Shown here: positions 24,458 to 32,314 of the stretch, one piece after another | How the letters are laid out: every line of letters begins with the position of its first letter | Numbering within the stretch: the first letter of the stretch is position 1 | NCBI RefSeq assembly: GCF_003846185.1 | Contig: NZ_ML123034.1 | Span: forward strand, 139,855 to 187,529 | Source: Streptomyces sp. ADI96-02 | GTDB lineage: Bacteria; Actinomycetota; Actinomycetes; Streptomycetales; Streptomycetaceae | DNA length: 47,675 nt | Direction: 5' to 3' | Position numbers and translations under genes: made by a program | Notes under the pieces: model-generated | Seen by the model: the letters and a program-made list of their open reading frames with translations, nothing else | Told to the model about the DNA's origin: nothing | The model's database searches: none

Positions 24458-24937
24458 TCAGCGGCCGGCGTCCAGCGCGGCGGTGAGGCGGCCGAGCGTG
24501 TCCTGAAGGGCCAGGACTTCCTCCATGGACAGGCCCGTCGCGGCGAACAGGGCACGCGGGACGGGCAGGGCGCGCTCGCGCAGGTCCGCGCCCTCCTCCG
24601 TCAGATGGATCACGACGGAGCGCTCGTCCTCGCGGCTGCGTTCGCGCCGGGCCAGTCCGGCCGTCTCCAGCCGCTTCAGCAGGGGGGACAAGGTCCCGGA
24701 ATCCAGATGGAGGCGTTCTCCGATGACCTTGACCGGCTGAGGGCCGTCCTCCCACAGCACCAGCATGACCAGGTACTGCGAGTAGGTGAGTCCGAGATCC
24801 TTCAGCGCCTGCCGGTAGAAGCCGCCGAACGCGCGCGACGCGGCGTGCAGCGAGAAGCAGACCTGGTGGTCGAGACGCAGCAGTTCCTCTTCACGGAGCG
24901 CGGGTGGTTCGGGCGGGACGCCCGGGACGGTGGTCAT
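24458..24937 (-). CDS. ohrR: OhrR, MarR-family organic-peroxide-sensing repressor
   Basis: 159-aa repressor. The key sensor cysteine is C27 in RLDHQVCFSLHAASRA, the conserved OhrR position; oxidation by organic hydroperoxides releases DNA. The winged HTH is in VKVIGERLHLDSGTLSPLLKRLETAGLARRERSREDERSVVIHL. The start at MTTVPGV is chosen because the longer frame reads through the operator. Divergent from ohr with the twin operator between them, the standard ohrR-ohr arrangement. Confidence 0.94.
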   Translation of the reverse strand: MTTVPGVPPEPPALREEELLRLDHQVCFSLHAASRAFGGFYRQALKDLGLTYSQYLVMLVLWEDGPQPVKVIGERLHLDSGTLSPLLKRLETAGLARRERSREDERSVVIHLTEEGADLRERALPVPRALFAATGLSMEEVLALQDTLGRLTAALDAGR

Positions 24938-24956
24938 GGGAACAGCGTACCGCCCA

Positions 24957-24990
24957 CACACAACTAAGTTGTGCACAATTTAGTTGTGTG
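24957..24990. promoter_or_regulatory. Twin OhrR operators
   Basis: Two 13-base palindromes lie 15 bases apart centre to centre: ACAACTAAGTTGT (24960-24972, perfect) and ACAATTTAGTTGT (24975-24987, one mismatch). Together they make a perfect 11-base outer repeat, CACACAACTAA and TTAGTTGTGTG. They fill the ohrR-ohr divergent promoter. Confidence 0.85.
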
Positions 24991-25050
24991 CAACTCTTAT
25001 CCCCGTGGGGCGGCCGAACCGGTCGCCGCCCGCCATCGAGGAGGTCACCC

Positions 25051-25461
25051 ATGGACGCGTTGTACACCGCCGCCGCCACCGCCAACGGTCGCGAAGGCCG
25101 TGCCGTGAGCTCGGACGGTCAGATCGACCTCCCGCTCGCGATGCCCCCGGCGCTGGGCGGCGACGGGAAGGGCACGAACCCCGAGCAGCTGTTCGCCGCG
25201 GGGTACGCCGCCTGCTTCGCGAGCGCCATGGCAGCCGTCGCCCGGGAGATGAAGGTCGACGCCAAGGACGCCTCGGTGACCGCCGAGGTCTCCATCGGCA
25301 AGGACGATTCGGGCTTCGGCCTCGCCGTCGTGATGCGGGTGGAGCTGCCGGACTCCCTGACGGGCGAGGTGGCGCGGCAGTTGGTCGAGGCCACCCACGC
25401 GTACTGCCCGTACTCGAAGGCCACGCGCGGAAACATCGACGTCCAGCTCGTCGTCGAGTAG
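25051..25461 (+). CDS. ohr: Organic hydroperoxide resistance protein Ohr
   Basis: 136-aa thiol peroxidase of the OsmC/Ohr family that reduces organic hydroperoxides to alcohols, usually with lipoyl-protein as electron donor. The reactive pair is C55 (GYAACFASAM) and C119 (HAYCPYSKAT); R17 (REGRAVSSDG) and E45 (GTNPEQLFAAGYAAC) complete the active site. GAGGAGG stands upstream of the ATG. Regulated by the divergent OhrR through the twin operators. Confidence 0.96.
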   Translation: MDALYTAAATANGREGRAVSSDGQIDLPLAMPPALGGDGKGTNPEQLFAAGYAACFASAMAAVAREMKVDAKDASVTAEVSIGKDDSGFGLAVVMRVELPDSLTGEVARQLVEATHAYCPYSKATRGNIDVQLVVE

Positions 25462-25477
25462 CCCGCGCCGGCCGCCA

Positions 25478-25536
25478 CCGGGTCCGCCCCGCACCGCCCG
25501 GCCCCAGTGCCGCGAGCGGGTGCCGGGCGGACCCGG
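25478..25536 (+). terminator. Long hairpin after ohr
   Basis: CCGGGTCCGCCC (25478-25489) and GGGCGGACCCGG (25525-25536) are perfect 12-base arms. An inner GCACC/GGTGC stem lies inside. It begins 16 bases after the ohr stop. Confidence 0.7.
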
Positions 25537-25903
25537 CGCGAGGGCTCAGGGAGCGATTCCGACTCCGTCGATCCGGCTCCACGCCCGCGTTCAGCGCCCG
25601 GTCGTCGCGCGAACCCCGGTACCTCACGCCCTGGTTGGAGAAGGGATTCCGGCCGCCCAGCCGATCGACACGATGTCCCGGAACGCGATTGCGTACATGG
25701 CGTTCGCCCGACGGCGACCCGCGGCGGGGCAGCGGGCGTACGGCCGGAGAGCGGGAGACGGGAGACGGGAAGCCGGTACCGGAGCCGGTGCCGGAAAGCC
25801 GGAGCCGGGAGCGGAATCGCCGGGAGCCCGACATGATCGTCGCTCCCGGAGCCATCCTTCCTAGGGATTTCCCCTAACGACATTCACGGAGGAAAGGGCA
25901 ATA
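25537..25903. other. Non-coding stretch with purine-rich degenerate repeats
   Basis: No convincing gene between the ohr terminator and the next RBS. Positions 25744-25825 are low complexity: GGGAGAC twice, then GCCGG-based units (GGTACCGGAGCC, GGTGCCGGAAAGCC). The open frames crossing it have poor composition and no RBS. Confidence 0.5.
25862..25876. promoter_or_regulatory. Inverted repeat near a promoter
   Basis: TAGGG and CCCTA flank a 5-base spacer, 27 bases before the GTG of the following small ORF and just before its GGAGG RBS. Could be the operator for the two-gene unit downstream. Confidence 0.35.
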
Positions 25904-26017
25904 GTGGGCGCAGGCCGCATCGCGGTGCTCCGGCGTCCGCTGGTACGGCGTCCCGCCGGGGCGGCAGGGCCGAAGACCGAAACAGTGATCCGAGGCGGGA
26001 CGGGAGGCACGCGGTGA
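25904..26017 (+). CDS. Possible 37-aa ORF coupled to the next gene
   Basis: GTG start with GGAGG at 25888 and AAGGG five bases upstream, one of the stronger RBSs in the region. The product (MGAGRIAVLRRPLVRRP start, VIRGGTGGTR end) is small and basic. Its TGA overlaps the GTG of the next gene by four bases (GTGA), a coupling signal. No family recognised. It may be a small protein or only a translated leader that feeds ribosomes into the next gene. Confidence 0.45.
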   Translation: MGAGRIAVLRRPLVRRPAGAAGPKTETVIRGGTGGTR

Positions 26018-26433
26018 AGGCTTCGAGGACTCCCCTCGCCGCGTCGGCCCCACCGGGCCGCCCGGCCGAGCTCTCCTCCCCCGTGCTCGCCTGCGTCGAC
26101 GTACGGGTGCGTGCCTTCACGGCCGAGGCCGTCAACACGATGGGGCCGGTCCTGGCCGAGCTGGGATTCACCGGCCCGGAGATCCTGCGCAGCCCGCGCC
26201 CCTACCCGGTGAACGTGACCCTCCGGTACCGGCGCGAGACCACCGTCGTCGAGACCACCCTCGCCCTCGGGTACGGAGGCCAGGAGCACGTGTACACCAC
26301 CGTCGCGCCGGCAACCGGCGCCGCACGCGGCACCGAGGTCGGCCGCGGCACCGCGCACACCGGCCCCCGGATACGGCGGGCCCTCGACCACCAGTCCCGT
26401 GTGACCAGGGCGTTCCTCATGGCGCGACGCTGA
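26014..26433 (+). CDS. Hypothetical protein
   Basis: 139 aa from a GTG that overlaps the small ORF. The N-terminal 25 residues are Ala/Pro-rich; the core (LACVDVRVRAFTAEAVNTMGPVLAELGF, then PVNVTLRYRRETTVVETTLALGYGGQEHVYTTV) looks like a compact alpha/beta domain. The C-terminal tail is basic (RIRRALDHQSRVTRAFLMARR). No signal peptide, membrane helix or known motif. Codon use is normal for the region, and the RBS-coupled position supports expression. Function unknown. Confidence 0.65.
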   Translation: MKASRTPLAASAPPGRPAELSSPVLACVDVRVRAFTAEAVNTMGPVLAELGFTGPEILRSPRPYPVNVTLRYRRETTVVETTLALGYGGQEHVYTTVAPATGAARGTEVGRGTAHTGPRIRRALDHQSRVTRAFLMARR

Positions 26434-26492
26434 GAGCCGTCCGGTCGGTCGGGCCTGGCTCCGGCACCGGGCACGCGCTCGCCCCCCCTCAC

Positions 26493-26533
26493 TCCTCCGC
26501 CCCGGCGGCTACCAGGCCCGTCGGGGCGGAGGA
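26493..26533 (+). terminator. Strong hairpin in a 319-base gap
   Basis: TCCTCCGCCCCG and CGGGGCGGAGGA are perfect 12-base arms around a 17-base loop, about 60 bases after the hypothetical gene. The rest of the gap (26434-26752) holds nothing I can identify apart from the GGAGG RBS of the monooxygenase. Confidence 0.7.
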
Positions 26534-26752
26534 CAGCCCGTCCCGGGGCCCGGGAAATTCAACGCCGACGGCTCCGTCCCGACCGCGACCGCGCAACCGC
26601 CCCGGCGGAAGGGGCCGGACACCGCCGGTTTCCCGGCTCGTCCCGCCCTCGCGCGGGGGCTTCCCACTGCGCCGCCCAATTCATCAGCCTCCCGTCGCGG
26701 ACGGCGACGTAGTACTCATGGGGGAACGGGTTCACGACCGCCTGGAGGAACC

Positions 26753-28348
26753 ATGCGCACAGGGAATGCCCCGCCGGTTCTCGTCGTGGGCGCCGGGCCC
26801 GTGGGCCTCGTCCTCGCCTGCGAACTCGCGCGCCGGGAGATACCGGTCCGGGTCGTCGACCGCCTGCCCCGGCCCACCGATCAGTCCCGGGCGATCGTCG
26901 TTCACGCCCGCACGCTGGAAGCCCTCGAACGGGTCGGCGCGCTGGACGACTTCCTCGCGGCGGGCATACGCGCCTCGGCCGTCGAGATGCACGACGGTCC
27001 GAACGTCCTCGCCCACGTGGAACTCGACACGGTGGACAGCCCGTTCCCCTTCTCCCTGGTACTCCCCCAGACGGACACCGAACTCATCCTCACCCGCCGT
27101 CTCCGGTCACTCGGCGTGCGGATCGAGCGCGGAGTGACCCTGACGGAGTTCGCCCAGGACGGCGACGGAGCACGGGCGCGGCTGAGCCTCCCCGATGGCG
27201 GCGGCGAGACCGCGGAGACGCCGTGGATCGCGGGCGCCGACGGCAGTCACAGCACGGTCCGGGCGGGCACCGGGCAGCGGCTGGTGGGCTCGTTCACGGG
27301 CGAGCGGTTCCTCCTCGCCGACGTCGAGGCGACGCACCGGCTCGACCCGTCCGCGATCCACACGTTCTTCCCGCCGGAGGGCGGCGGCCCGCTCCTCGTG
27401 TTCCCCATGAGGGAGCGCCGCGTCAGAGTCATCGCGCAGGTCCCGCTCGACACACCCACCACCGAACCCACGCCCGCACAGGTACAGGACGTCCTCGACG
27501 CACGCGCCGGAGGGATCGCCGTCACCTCCACGCACTGGTCGACGGTCTTCGACATCCACCACGCGCAGGTACCGCGCTACCGGCGGGGACGGGCCCTGCT
27601 GCTCGGCGACGCGGCGCACATCCACAGCCCGGCCGGCGGGCAGGGCATGAACACCGGGATGCAGGACGCCTTCAACCTCGCCTGGAAGCTCGCGGCGGTC
27701 GTGCGCGGCGAGGCGGCGTCCGAACTCCTGGACAGCTACCATGCCGAGCGGCACCCCGTCGCCCAGCGCGTCATAGAACAGACGACCCGGCTGACCGACC
27801 TCGGCACGCTGCGGCGCCCGGCGGAGCGAACCGTGCGCAACATCCTGCTGCACACGGCGTCCGGCCTTGCTCCGCTGAAGCACGGTGTGGCCGACATGAC
27901 GGAGGAGATCACGGTCAACTACCGCCACAGTCCGCTTGTCGTACGCGGCGAGCGCGGGCACGGGCCCCAGCCGGGGGACGCCGCTCCCGACGTCCGGACG
28001 GCAGAGGGGCAGCCGCCTTGGCACAGCCTCCTCGCGGAGGGTCCGGGACACACCGTCGTCACCGTCCTGCCCGAGAGTCTTGACGCCGATGCCCGCCCCG
28101 CGCCTCCCGGAACGCCTCCCGGCACCCGGCGACTCCTGGTCGGCGACGAGCCGGGGCCCGGAGTCGACGTGGTCGACCCGCAACGGCGCATCGCGCGGCG
28201 CTACGGCTTCGGGGCGCACGGCGGAACGTTCGTGGTCCGCCCGGACGGCTATCTCGCGAGCATCGGACGCGACGGCCGGGGCACGACGGCGGCGGAGGAC
28301 TACTTCGTACGCCGGGCGACCGGGCGACCGCTGTCGCAACCGCTCTGA
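26753..28348 (+). CDS. FAD-dependent aromatic monooxygenase (PHBH/PgaE-like)
   Basis: 531-aa class A flavin hydroxylase, as used in aromatic degradation and polyketide tailoring. FAD motifs in order: LVVGAGPVGLVLACELAR (GxGxxG), WIAGADGSHSTVR (DG motif) and LLLGDAAHIHSPAGGQGMN (GD motif), followed by TGMQDAFNLAWKLAAV. The middle sheet domain holds the substrate. The last 120 residues look like the thioredoxin-like C-terminal domain of PgaE/MtmOIV relatives. GGAGG before the ATG supports the start. It stands alone, convergent with a TetR gene 33 bases on; no other aromatic-pathway gene is nearby. Confidence 0.94.
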   Translation: MRTGNAPPVLVVGAGPVGLVLACELARREIPVRVVDRLPRPTDQSRAIVVHARTLEALERVGALDDFLAAGIRASAVEMHDGPNVLAHVELDTVDSPFPFSLVLPQTDTELILTRRLRSLGVRIERGVTLTEFAQDGDGARARLSLPDGGGETAETPWIAGADGSHSTVRAGTGQRLVGSFTGERFLLADVEATHRLDPSAIHTFFPPEGGGPLLVFPMRERRVRVIAQVPLDTPTTEPTPAQVQDVLDARAGGIAVTSTHWSTVFDIHHAQVPRYRRGRALLLGDAAHIHSPAGGQGMNTGMQDAFNLAWKLAAVVRGEAASELLDSYHAERHPVAQRVIEQTTRLTDLGTLRRPAERTVRNILLHTASGLAPLKHGVADMTEEITVNYRHSPLVVRGERGHGPQPGDAAPDVRTAEGQPPWHSLLAEGPGHTVVTVLPESLDADARPAPPGTPPGTRRLLVGDEPGPGVDVVDPQRRIARRYGFGAHGGTFVVRPDGYLASIGRDGRGTTAAEDYFVRRATGRPLSQPL

Positions 28349-28381
28349 CAAACGGTCCGCCGAGCAGGGCGTCGCCGGGTT

Positions 28382-29008
28382 TCAGACGGTGGCCGCCGGC
28401 GGCCGGCGGGTGCGCCCGGGGCCGCGCAGCGCCTGGCCGAGCAGCGGCGTGATGTGGGCGACGACGTCCTCGGTGCTCATCGAGGCGATCGGGTCCAGTC
28501 GCAGCAGATAGCGGCTCGTGACGAGGCCCGTCATGATCGCCGAGAAGGACGCGGCCCGTTGCGGGGCGTCGCTCCCGCCGAGCAACGCGCCGAGGGGGCG
28601 GATCACTTCGGCTTCGAGGACTTCCCTCAACAGCACGGAGAGGGACCCGTCCACACCGGCGCGCCGGAGCAGCGAGAGGAGTTCCGGCCCGGTGCGGGGA
28701 TCGTCCCAGGCGCGGAGCACGGTGCGTGCGGCCCGTTCGGGGAAGTCGGAGTGGTCGCCGCTCCTCAGCAGGTCGGCGAGGAGTTCGGCGGGGTTCGCCG
28801 GCAGGGCGAGGGCCGCCCCGAACAGTCCCTTCTTCGAGCCGAAGTAGTAGCCGATGAGTGCGATGTCGACGTCCGCGTCGGCGGCGACGGAGCGGAGTGT
28901 CACAGCGTGGTAGCCGTCTTCCAGGAAGCGGCTGCGGGCTGCGTCGACGATCGTCTTCCGAGTGTCCGGCCGGCCGCGGCGCCGTCCTCTCCCGTGTCCT
29001 TGGCTCAT
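28382..29008 (-). CDS. TetR-family regulator
   Basis: 208-aa repressor. HTH: TRKTIVDAARSRFLEDGYHAVTLRSVAADADVDIALIGYYFGSKKGLF. The C-terminal domain resembles TetR_C of the actinobacterial type that ends MTGLVTSRYLLRLDPIASM. The start is MSQGHGRGRRRGRP; there is no SD, but TATCGT a few bases upstream could be a -10 box giving a leaderless transcript. The SDR gene lies 72 bases upstream on the same strand. The monooxygenase or SDR could be the target; the sequence does not decide. Confidence 0.9.
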   Translation of the reverse strand: MSQGHGRGRRRGRPDTRKTIVDAARSRFLEDGYHAVTLRSVAADADVDIALIGYYFGSKKGLFGAALALPANPAELLADLLRSGDHSDFPERAARTVLRAWDDPRTGPELLSLLRRAGVDGSLSVLLREVLEAEVIRPLGALLGGSDAPQRAASFSAIMTGLVTSRYLLRLDPIASMSTEDVVAHITPLLGQALRGPGRTRRPPAATV

Positions 29009-29080
29009 CGGCGCAACGATAGGGCGGCGGGCGGCGGACGAGTCGGAACACACGCGGCGAGGTGTCGCCCGGCGCACGGT

Positions 29081-29776
29081 CTACCAGGCGACGGGGCCGA
29101 AGCGGTCGACGAAGCGGCCGGTGCCGGCGTCGGCCGGCTCCGTGGCGAGGGCGACGATGGCGTCGGTTCCCTCACGGATCGTCTGGGTGCCGCGCCGGCC
29201 GTTCAGGTCGGTGGCGGTGAATCCGGGATCGACGGCGTTCACCCGGATACCGGGCAGCGCCTTGGCGTACTGCGTGGTGAGCATCGTCACCGCGGCCTTG
29301 GAGGCCGTGTACAGCGGAGCGGCGTACCGGGATTCGATCCGGTCGGGGTCGTGGGTGAGCGCCTGCGATCCCATGCCGCTGCTGACGTTGATCACCGCCG
29401 GGCTCCGGGATCCGCGCAGCAGCGGCAGGAACGCGGAGGTGACACGGACGACGCCGATCACGTTGGTGTCGAAGACCTCAGTGGCCTCCGCACCCGTCAG
29501 TTCCTCGGCGGGTGCGTGCGTTCCGGTGATCCCGGCGTTGTTGATGAGGGTGTCGATGCGGTGCTCGTGATCCCGGATGTCGGCCGCCGCCGCCGCGACG
29601 GACTCCTCGTCGGTGACGTCGATGCGGACGAACCGCGCGCCGAGCCCTTCGGCGGCGCTCCGACCGCGCTCGGCGTCCCGCGCTCCGATGATCACGGTGT
29701 GGCCGAGCCCGGTCAGCCGCCGGGCGGTTTCGAGGCCGAGGCCCTTGTTGGCCCCGGTGATGAAGGTGATGGTCAT
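29081..29776 (-). CDS. Short-chain dehydrogenase/reductase
   Basis: 231-aa NAD(P)-dependent oxidoreductase of the classical SDR type. Cofactor loop TGANKGLGLETA, DV motif RIDVTDEES, NNAGITG, catalytic S in INVSSGMGS and Y-x3-K in LYTASKAAV. NPGF-equivalent VDPGFTATDL follows. R33 in GARDAERGR suggests NADPH preference. The ATG has only a weak GGA upstream. Same strand and just upstream of the TetR gene, so they may be cotranscribed. Substrate unknown. Confidence 0.93.
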   Translation of the reverse strand: MTITFITGANKGLGLETARRLTGLGHTVIIGARDAERGRSAAEGLGARFVRIDVTDEESVAAAAADIRDHEHRIDTLINNAGITGTHAPAEELTGAEATEVFDTNVIGVVRVTSAFLPLLRGSRSPAVINVSSGMGSQALTHDPDRIESRYAAPLYTASKAAVTMLTTQYAKALPGIRVNAVDPGFTATDLNGRRGTQTIREGTDAIVALATEPADAGTGRFVDRFGPVAW

Positions 29777-29889
29777 GAATCCAGCATCCGCGCTGAGAGG
29801 GCGTCAGCCGGAGAGGGACGCGCCGTGGGACGGCTCGCCGCTCCCCGGGTACGCGCGCACACCACCCGCGACGCCGCCGTGACACATCG

Positions 29890-30543
29890 TCAGGCGGACG
29901 CCTTCTCCGCCTCCGCCGGGGCGGCGTCCTTGGCCGCAGCCGGGCTGTAGAAGACGGAGCGCCCCTGCTTGGAACGTTCCAGCAGGCCGTGTGCGACACC
30001 CTGTTCCAAGGTGTTGCGCACGACCGTCACCTGGACCTTGCGGTCCGGGTGCGCCTCGGCGAGGGCGGTGGTGATCTCGGCGGCGGAGCGGGGCTCGCCC
30101 TGCCCGGCCAGGTGATCCGTGATCAGCTCACGCCACGTGGTCTCGGTGGCGTGGGTGCTCTTGGCGGCCTTCTTGGCCGTCTTCTTGGCCGTCTTCTTGG
30201 CGGGCCGCTTGGGGGCGGTCGTCTTCGCCTCGGACTTCCGGGGTGCGCCGCTCCCGGCCTTCGCGCGGCGGGCGCTCGGCACGGTCGCGGTCTTGCCGCC
30301 CTTGGCGCTCCGGGCGGCCGTGCCGGTGCCCGTGCCAGCGGTGCTGCCCGGCGTGCCGCTGCCGAGAACGTGCTGCATCTTCACCAGCACCTGCTCACTC
30401 TCCTCCAACTGCACGAGCTCCGCCTGCAGCCTGGAGAGTTCGGTACGCATCCGATCCTGCTCGCTCCTGTTGGCGGACAGATCGTCGGCGATCCGCTGTG
30501 CGTAATCCGCGGTGAGGCCGGACGTAGGGGTGTTTCCAGACAT
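29890..30543 (-). CDS. Lysine-rich histone-H1-like DNA-binding protein
   Basis: 217 aa. Residues about 10-65 are a coiled coil (ADDLSANRSEQDRMRTELSRLQ and LEESEQVLVKM). Residues 75-135 are a Lys/Ala/Thr-rich tail with H1-like blocks (KRPAKKTAKKTAKKAAK). The C-terminus is a small winged-helix-like domain (TWRELITDHLAGQGEPRSAAEITTAL, VTVVRNTLEQGVAHGLLERSKQGRSVFYS). The start is the ATG of MSGNTPTSG. It may be a nucleoid-associated or regulatory protein; the repeat tract is encoded by near-identical 12-base units. Divergent from the GH25-like gene across a 337-base gap. Confidence 0.8.
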   Translation of the reverse strand: MSGNTPTSGLTADYAQRIADDLSANRSEQDRMRTELSRLQAELVQLEESEQVLVKMQHVLGSGTPGSTAGTGTGTAARSAKGGKTATVPSARRAKAGSGAPRKSEAKTTAPKRPAKKTAKKTAKKAAKSTHATETTWRELITDHLAGQGEPRSAAEITTALAEAHPDRKVQVTVVRNTLEQGVAHGLLERSKQGRSVFYSPAAAKDAAPAEAEKASA

Positions 30544-30880
30544 GAAGTCCTCGTCCTTCGGTGTGCGTCCAACAACGTGAGCAGCTGATGCTACCCACAC
30601 CAACGAAGACACAGCCCTGTTGGATACCACCTCCACACCCCCGAACACCTCGTAAAGGCTTCTCGCAGCACGGCGGCGACCGAACATTTCAGGTCACACT
30701 CTCACCGTCGGCGGTCCGCTCGCGCGCTCAGGTCCGACCGCCCCCGTCTCACACCGGCGCACGCGCCCCCGCGCTCAGGTCCGGCACCGTGGTTCGAACA
30801 GGACGGATGGAACCGTTCCGGGCAAGCAAGGGGTGGGCAGGAAACGGAATGCCAGTGATCCACTTCTTGAGGCGGTTCCC
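30544..30880. other. 337-base divergent region with a 14-base direct repeat
   Basis: No gene seen. CGCGCTCAGGTCCG occurs twice, at 30723-30736 and 30770-30783, 47 bases apart. A separate TCCAACA/TGTTGGA pair (30568-30574 and 30618-30624) lies nearer the H1-like gene. The region must hold promoters for both flanking genes. Confidence 0.5.
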
Positions 30881-31432
30881 ATGCTCCACGGTGTCGACGT
30901 CAGCGCCTACCAGCCCAACTACGACACGGACGGCCTCGACTTCGTCCTCATCAAGTCCACCGAGGGCCGCAGCTACGTCAACCCGCGTCTCGACGAACAG
31001 GTCAAGCGGGCACGGGACGCCGAATGCGTGGTCGGCTTCTACCACTTCCTGTGGCCGGGAGACGTGGCGGACCAGGTGACCTATTTCCTGAGCAAGACCC
31101 CGGAGAAGGACGGCGACCTGCTCGCGGTCGACTGGGAGGAGACCGGAGACGGCACACGGGCGAGCAACGCGGACAAGGACGGCTTCCTGCGGGAGCTCAA
31201 GAAGCGCCGACCCGACCACCGGGCCCTGCTGTACTGCAACCGCACCTTCTGGCGCACGTACGATCGGACCGACTACGCGGGCGACGGGCTCTGGATCGCC
31301 GACTACGTCTCCGCGGGCCGCCCGCGGATCGAGGCGGAGTGGCGCATCCATCAGTACGCGGACAAGCCCCTGGACCGGAATGTGGCCGACTTCGCCTCAC
31401 GCAGCGCGATGCGCGACTGGGCTGCCGGGTAG
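30881..31432 (+). CDS. GH25-like (lysozyme-type) hydrolase without signal peptide
   Basis: 183-aa TIM-barrel-like protein of the GH25 muramidase family: LHGVDVSAYQPNYDTDGLDFVLIKSTEG at the N-terminus, VGFYHFLWPG, and the catalytic-acid region AVDWEETG. GH25 enzymes cleave the MurNAc-GlcNAc bond in peptidoglycan. The ATG at 30881 has GAGGCGG upstream; a longer frame adds 16 charged residues but no signal peptide. Lack of export signal suggests lysis-dependent release, a non-classical route, or an intracellular role. No phage genes surround it. Confidence 0.85.
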   Translation: MLHGVDVSAYQPNYDTDGLDFVLIKSTEGRSYVNPRLDEQVKRARDAECVVGFYHFLWPGDVADQVTYFLSKTPEKDGDLLAVDWEETGDGTRASNADKDGFLRELKKRRPDHRALLYCNRTFWRTYDRTDYAGDGLWIADYVSAGRPRIEAEWRIHQYADKPLDRNVADFASRSAMRDWAAG

Positions 31433-31500
31433 CACCGGCGCCACGGCGCCTCGGTGCGTGGGCGGAGCCGTCGGCCGCCCCGGCCGCCCGGTACGCGGAA

Positions 31501-31527
31501 GGCCCGCCCCGACGACCGGAGCGGGCC
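31501..31527. terminator. Hairpin between convergent genes
   Basis: GGCCCGC and GCGGGCC, perfect 7-base arms and a 13-base loop, lie between the GH25-like gene and the convergent small secreted-protein gene. Confidence 0.65.
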
Positions 31528-31558
31528 CTGCGTGCTGAGGTGTGTGGAACGGTGAGGG

Positions 31559-31810
31559 TCAGCGGCCCTGCGCGTACTCGGCGAGGAACTGGCCGCGCTC
31601 GGCCTCGAAGTGCTCCCTCTCGCCCTTGACGTAGGTGATCCCGTACGGGCCGCCGAGGTTGAGGATCTCACCGCTCGCGCGGGATCCCTCGACGGCGGCG
31701 TACTCGGCCCCGATCTTCCCGCCCTCCCAGCCGGTGGCGGCGGCGGGGGCGGCGGCGACGAGACCGGCGGTGGCGACGGTGGCCAGCGTGACGGCGATAC
31801 GGCGAAGCAT
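31559..31810 (-). CDS. Small secreted protein
   Basis: 83-aa precursor. A Sec signal peptide is clear (MLRRIAVTLATVATAGLVAAAPAAA, cleaved after AAA or AAAT). The mature part, about 57 residues (TGWEGGKIGAEYAAVEGSRA onward), is hydrophilic, rich in Gly and Glu, and has no cysteines. AAGGAG 6 bases before the ATG marks the start. No family recognised; small secreted proteins of this kind are common in Streptomyces and mostly uncharacterised. Confidence 0.8.
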   Translation of the reverse strand: MLRRIAVTLATVATAGLVAAAPAAATGWEGGKIGAEYAAVEGSRASGEILNLGGPYGITYVKGEREHFEAERGQFLAEYAQGR

Positions 31811-32065
31811 GTGCGCTCCTTCTCGTTGGCGGGTGGTGCGGGTGCACTCACCATGGCCCGGCGCCGGCCGGCATCCGGGCGGGGCGCGCTCGCGTCGCGA
31901 CGAGATGCACCTGTTCGGACGCGCCGTCGCGCCACGCGCCCCACCGGCAGCGCACGGAACCGCCCGGAGCACTGCTCCGAACGCGCAACATCTTTTGATT
32001 TCAACGAACTTGTCCTCCGCAGCCGCCCGCGGCCGAAGCGTCCGCGCCGCCGGTGGCGACGGCCG

Positions 32066-32313
32066 GAACCGCCTCCGGTCGGCCGCCGCCGCTCGGCCCG
32101 CCAGGTCTCCCAGCAGCGCCCGGGTACGGCGGCGGTCGGCGTCTCCCGCGATCTCCGTCCCGGAGAACACCACCTCCGTCCCCCGGCGTCCCGGTAGCGA
32201 CGCACCTCGGCGGCGATCGTCACCTCGTCGCCGATGTGGAAGTCCCCGGCCCGGCACGGTGGTTCGGCGCAATCCTGCCCCTGGCCGCCACCGCCGCCGC
32301 ATACAGTGATCAC
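32066..32313 (-). pseudogene. Possible frameshifted remnant in a 504-base gap
   Basis: Between 31811 and 32314 no intact gene is seen. On the minus strand one frame reads CRAGDFHIGDEVTIAAEV then RRYRDAGG, and the next frame continues without loss as GTEVVFSGTEIAGDADRR. Joining them needs one base lost from the run of five C at 32180-32184. The combined segment looks like one beta-rich domain, perhaps hotdog-like. It could be a decayed gene or a sequencing error. Its upstream end overlaps the start region of the divergent phosphotransferase. Confidence 0.35.
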
Positions 32314-32314
32314 C

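Noticed and set aside
30881..31432. Prophage remnant based on the GH25-like gene
   Set aside because: No holin, tail, integrase or other phage gene flanks it.
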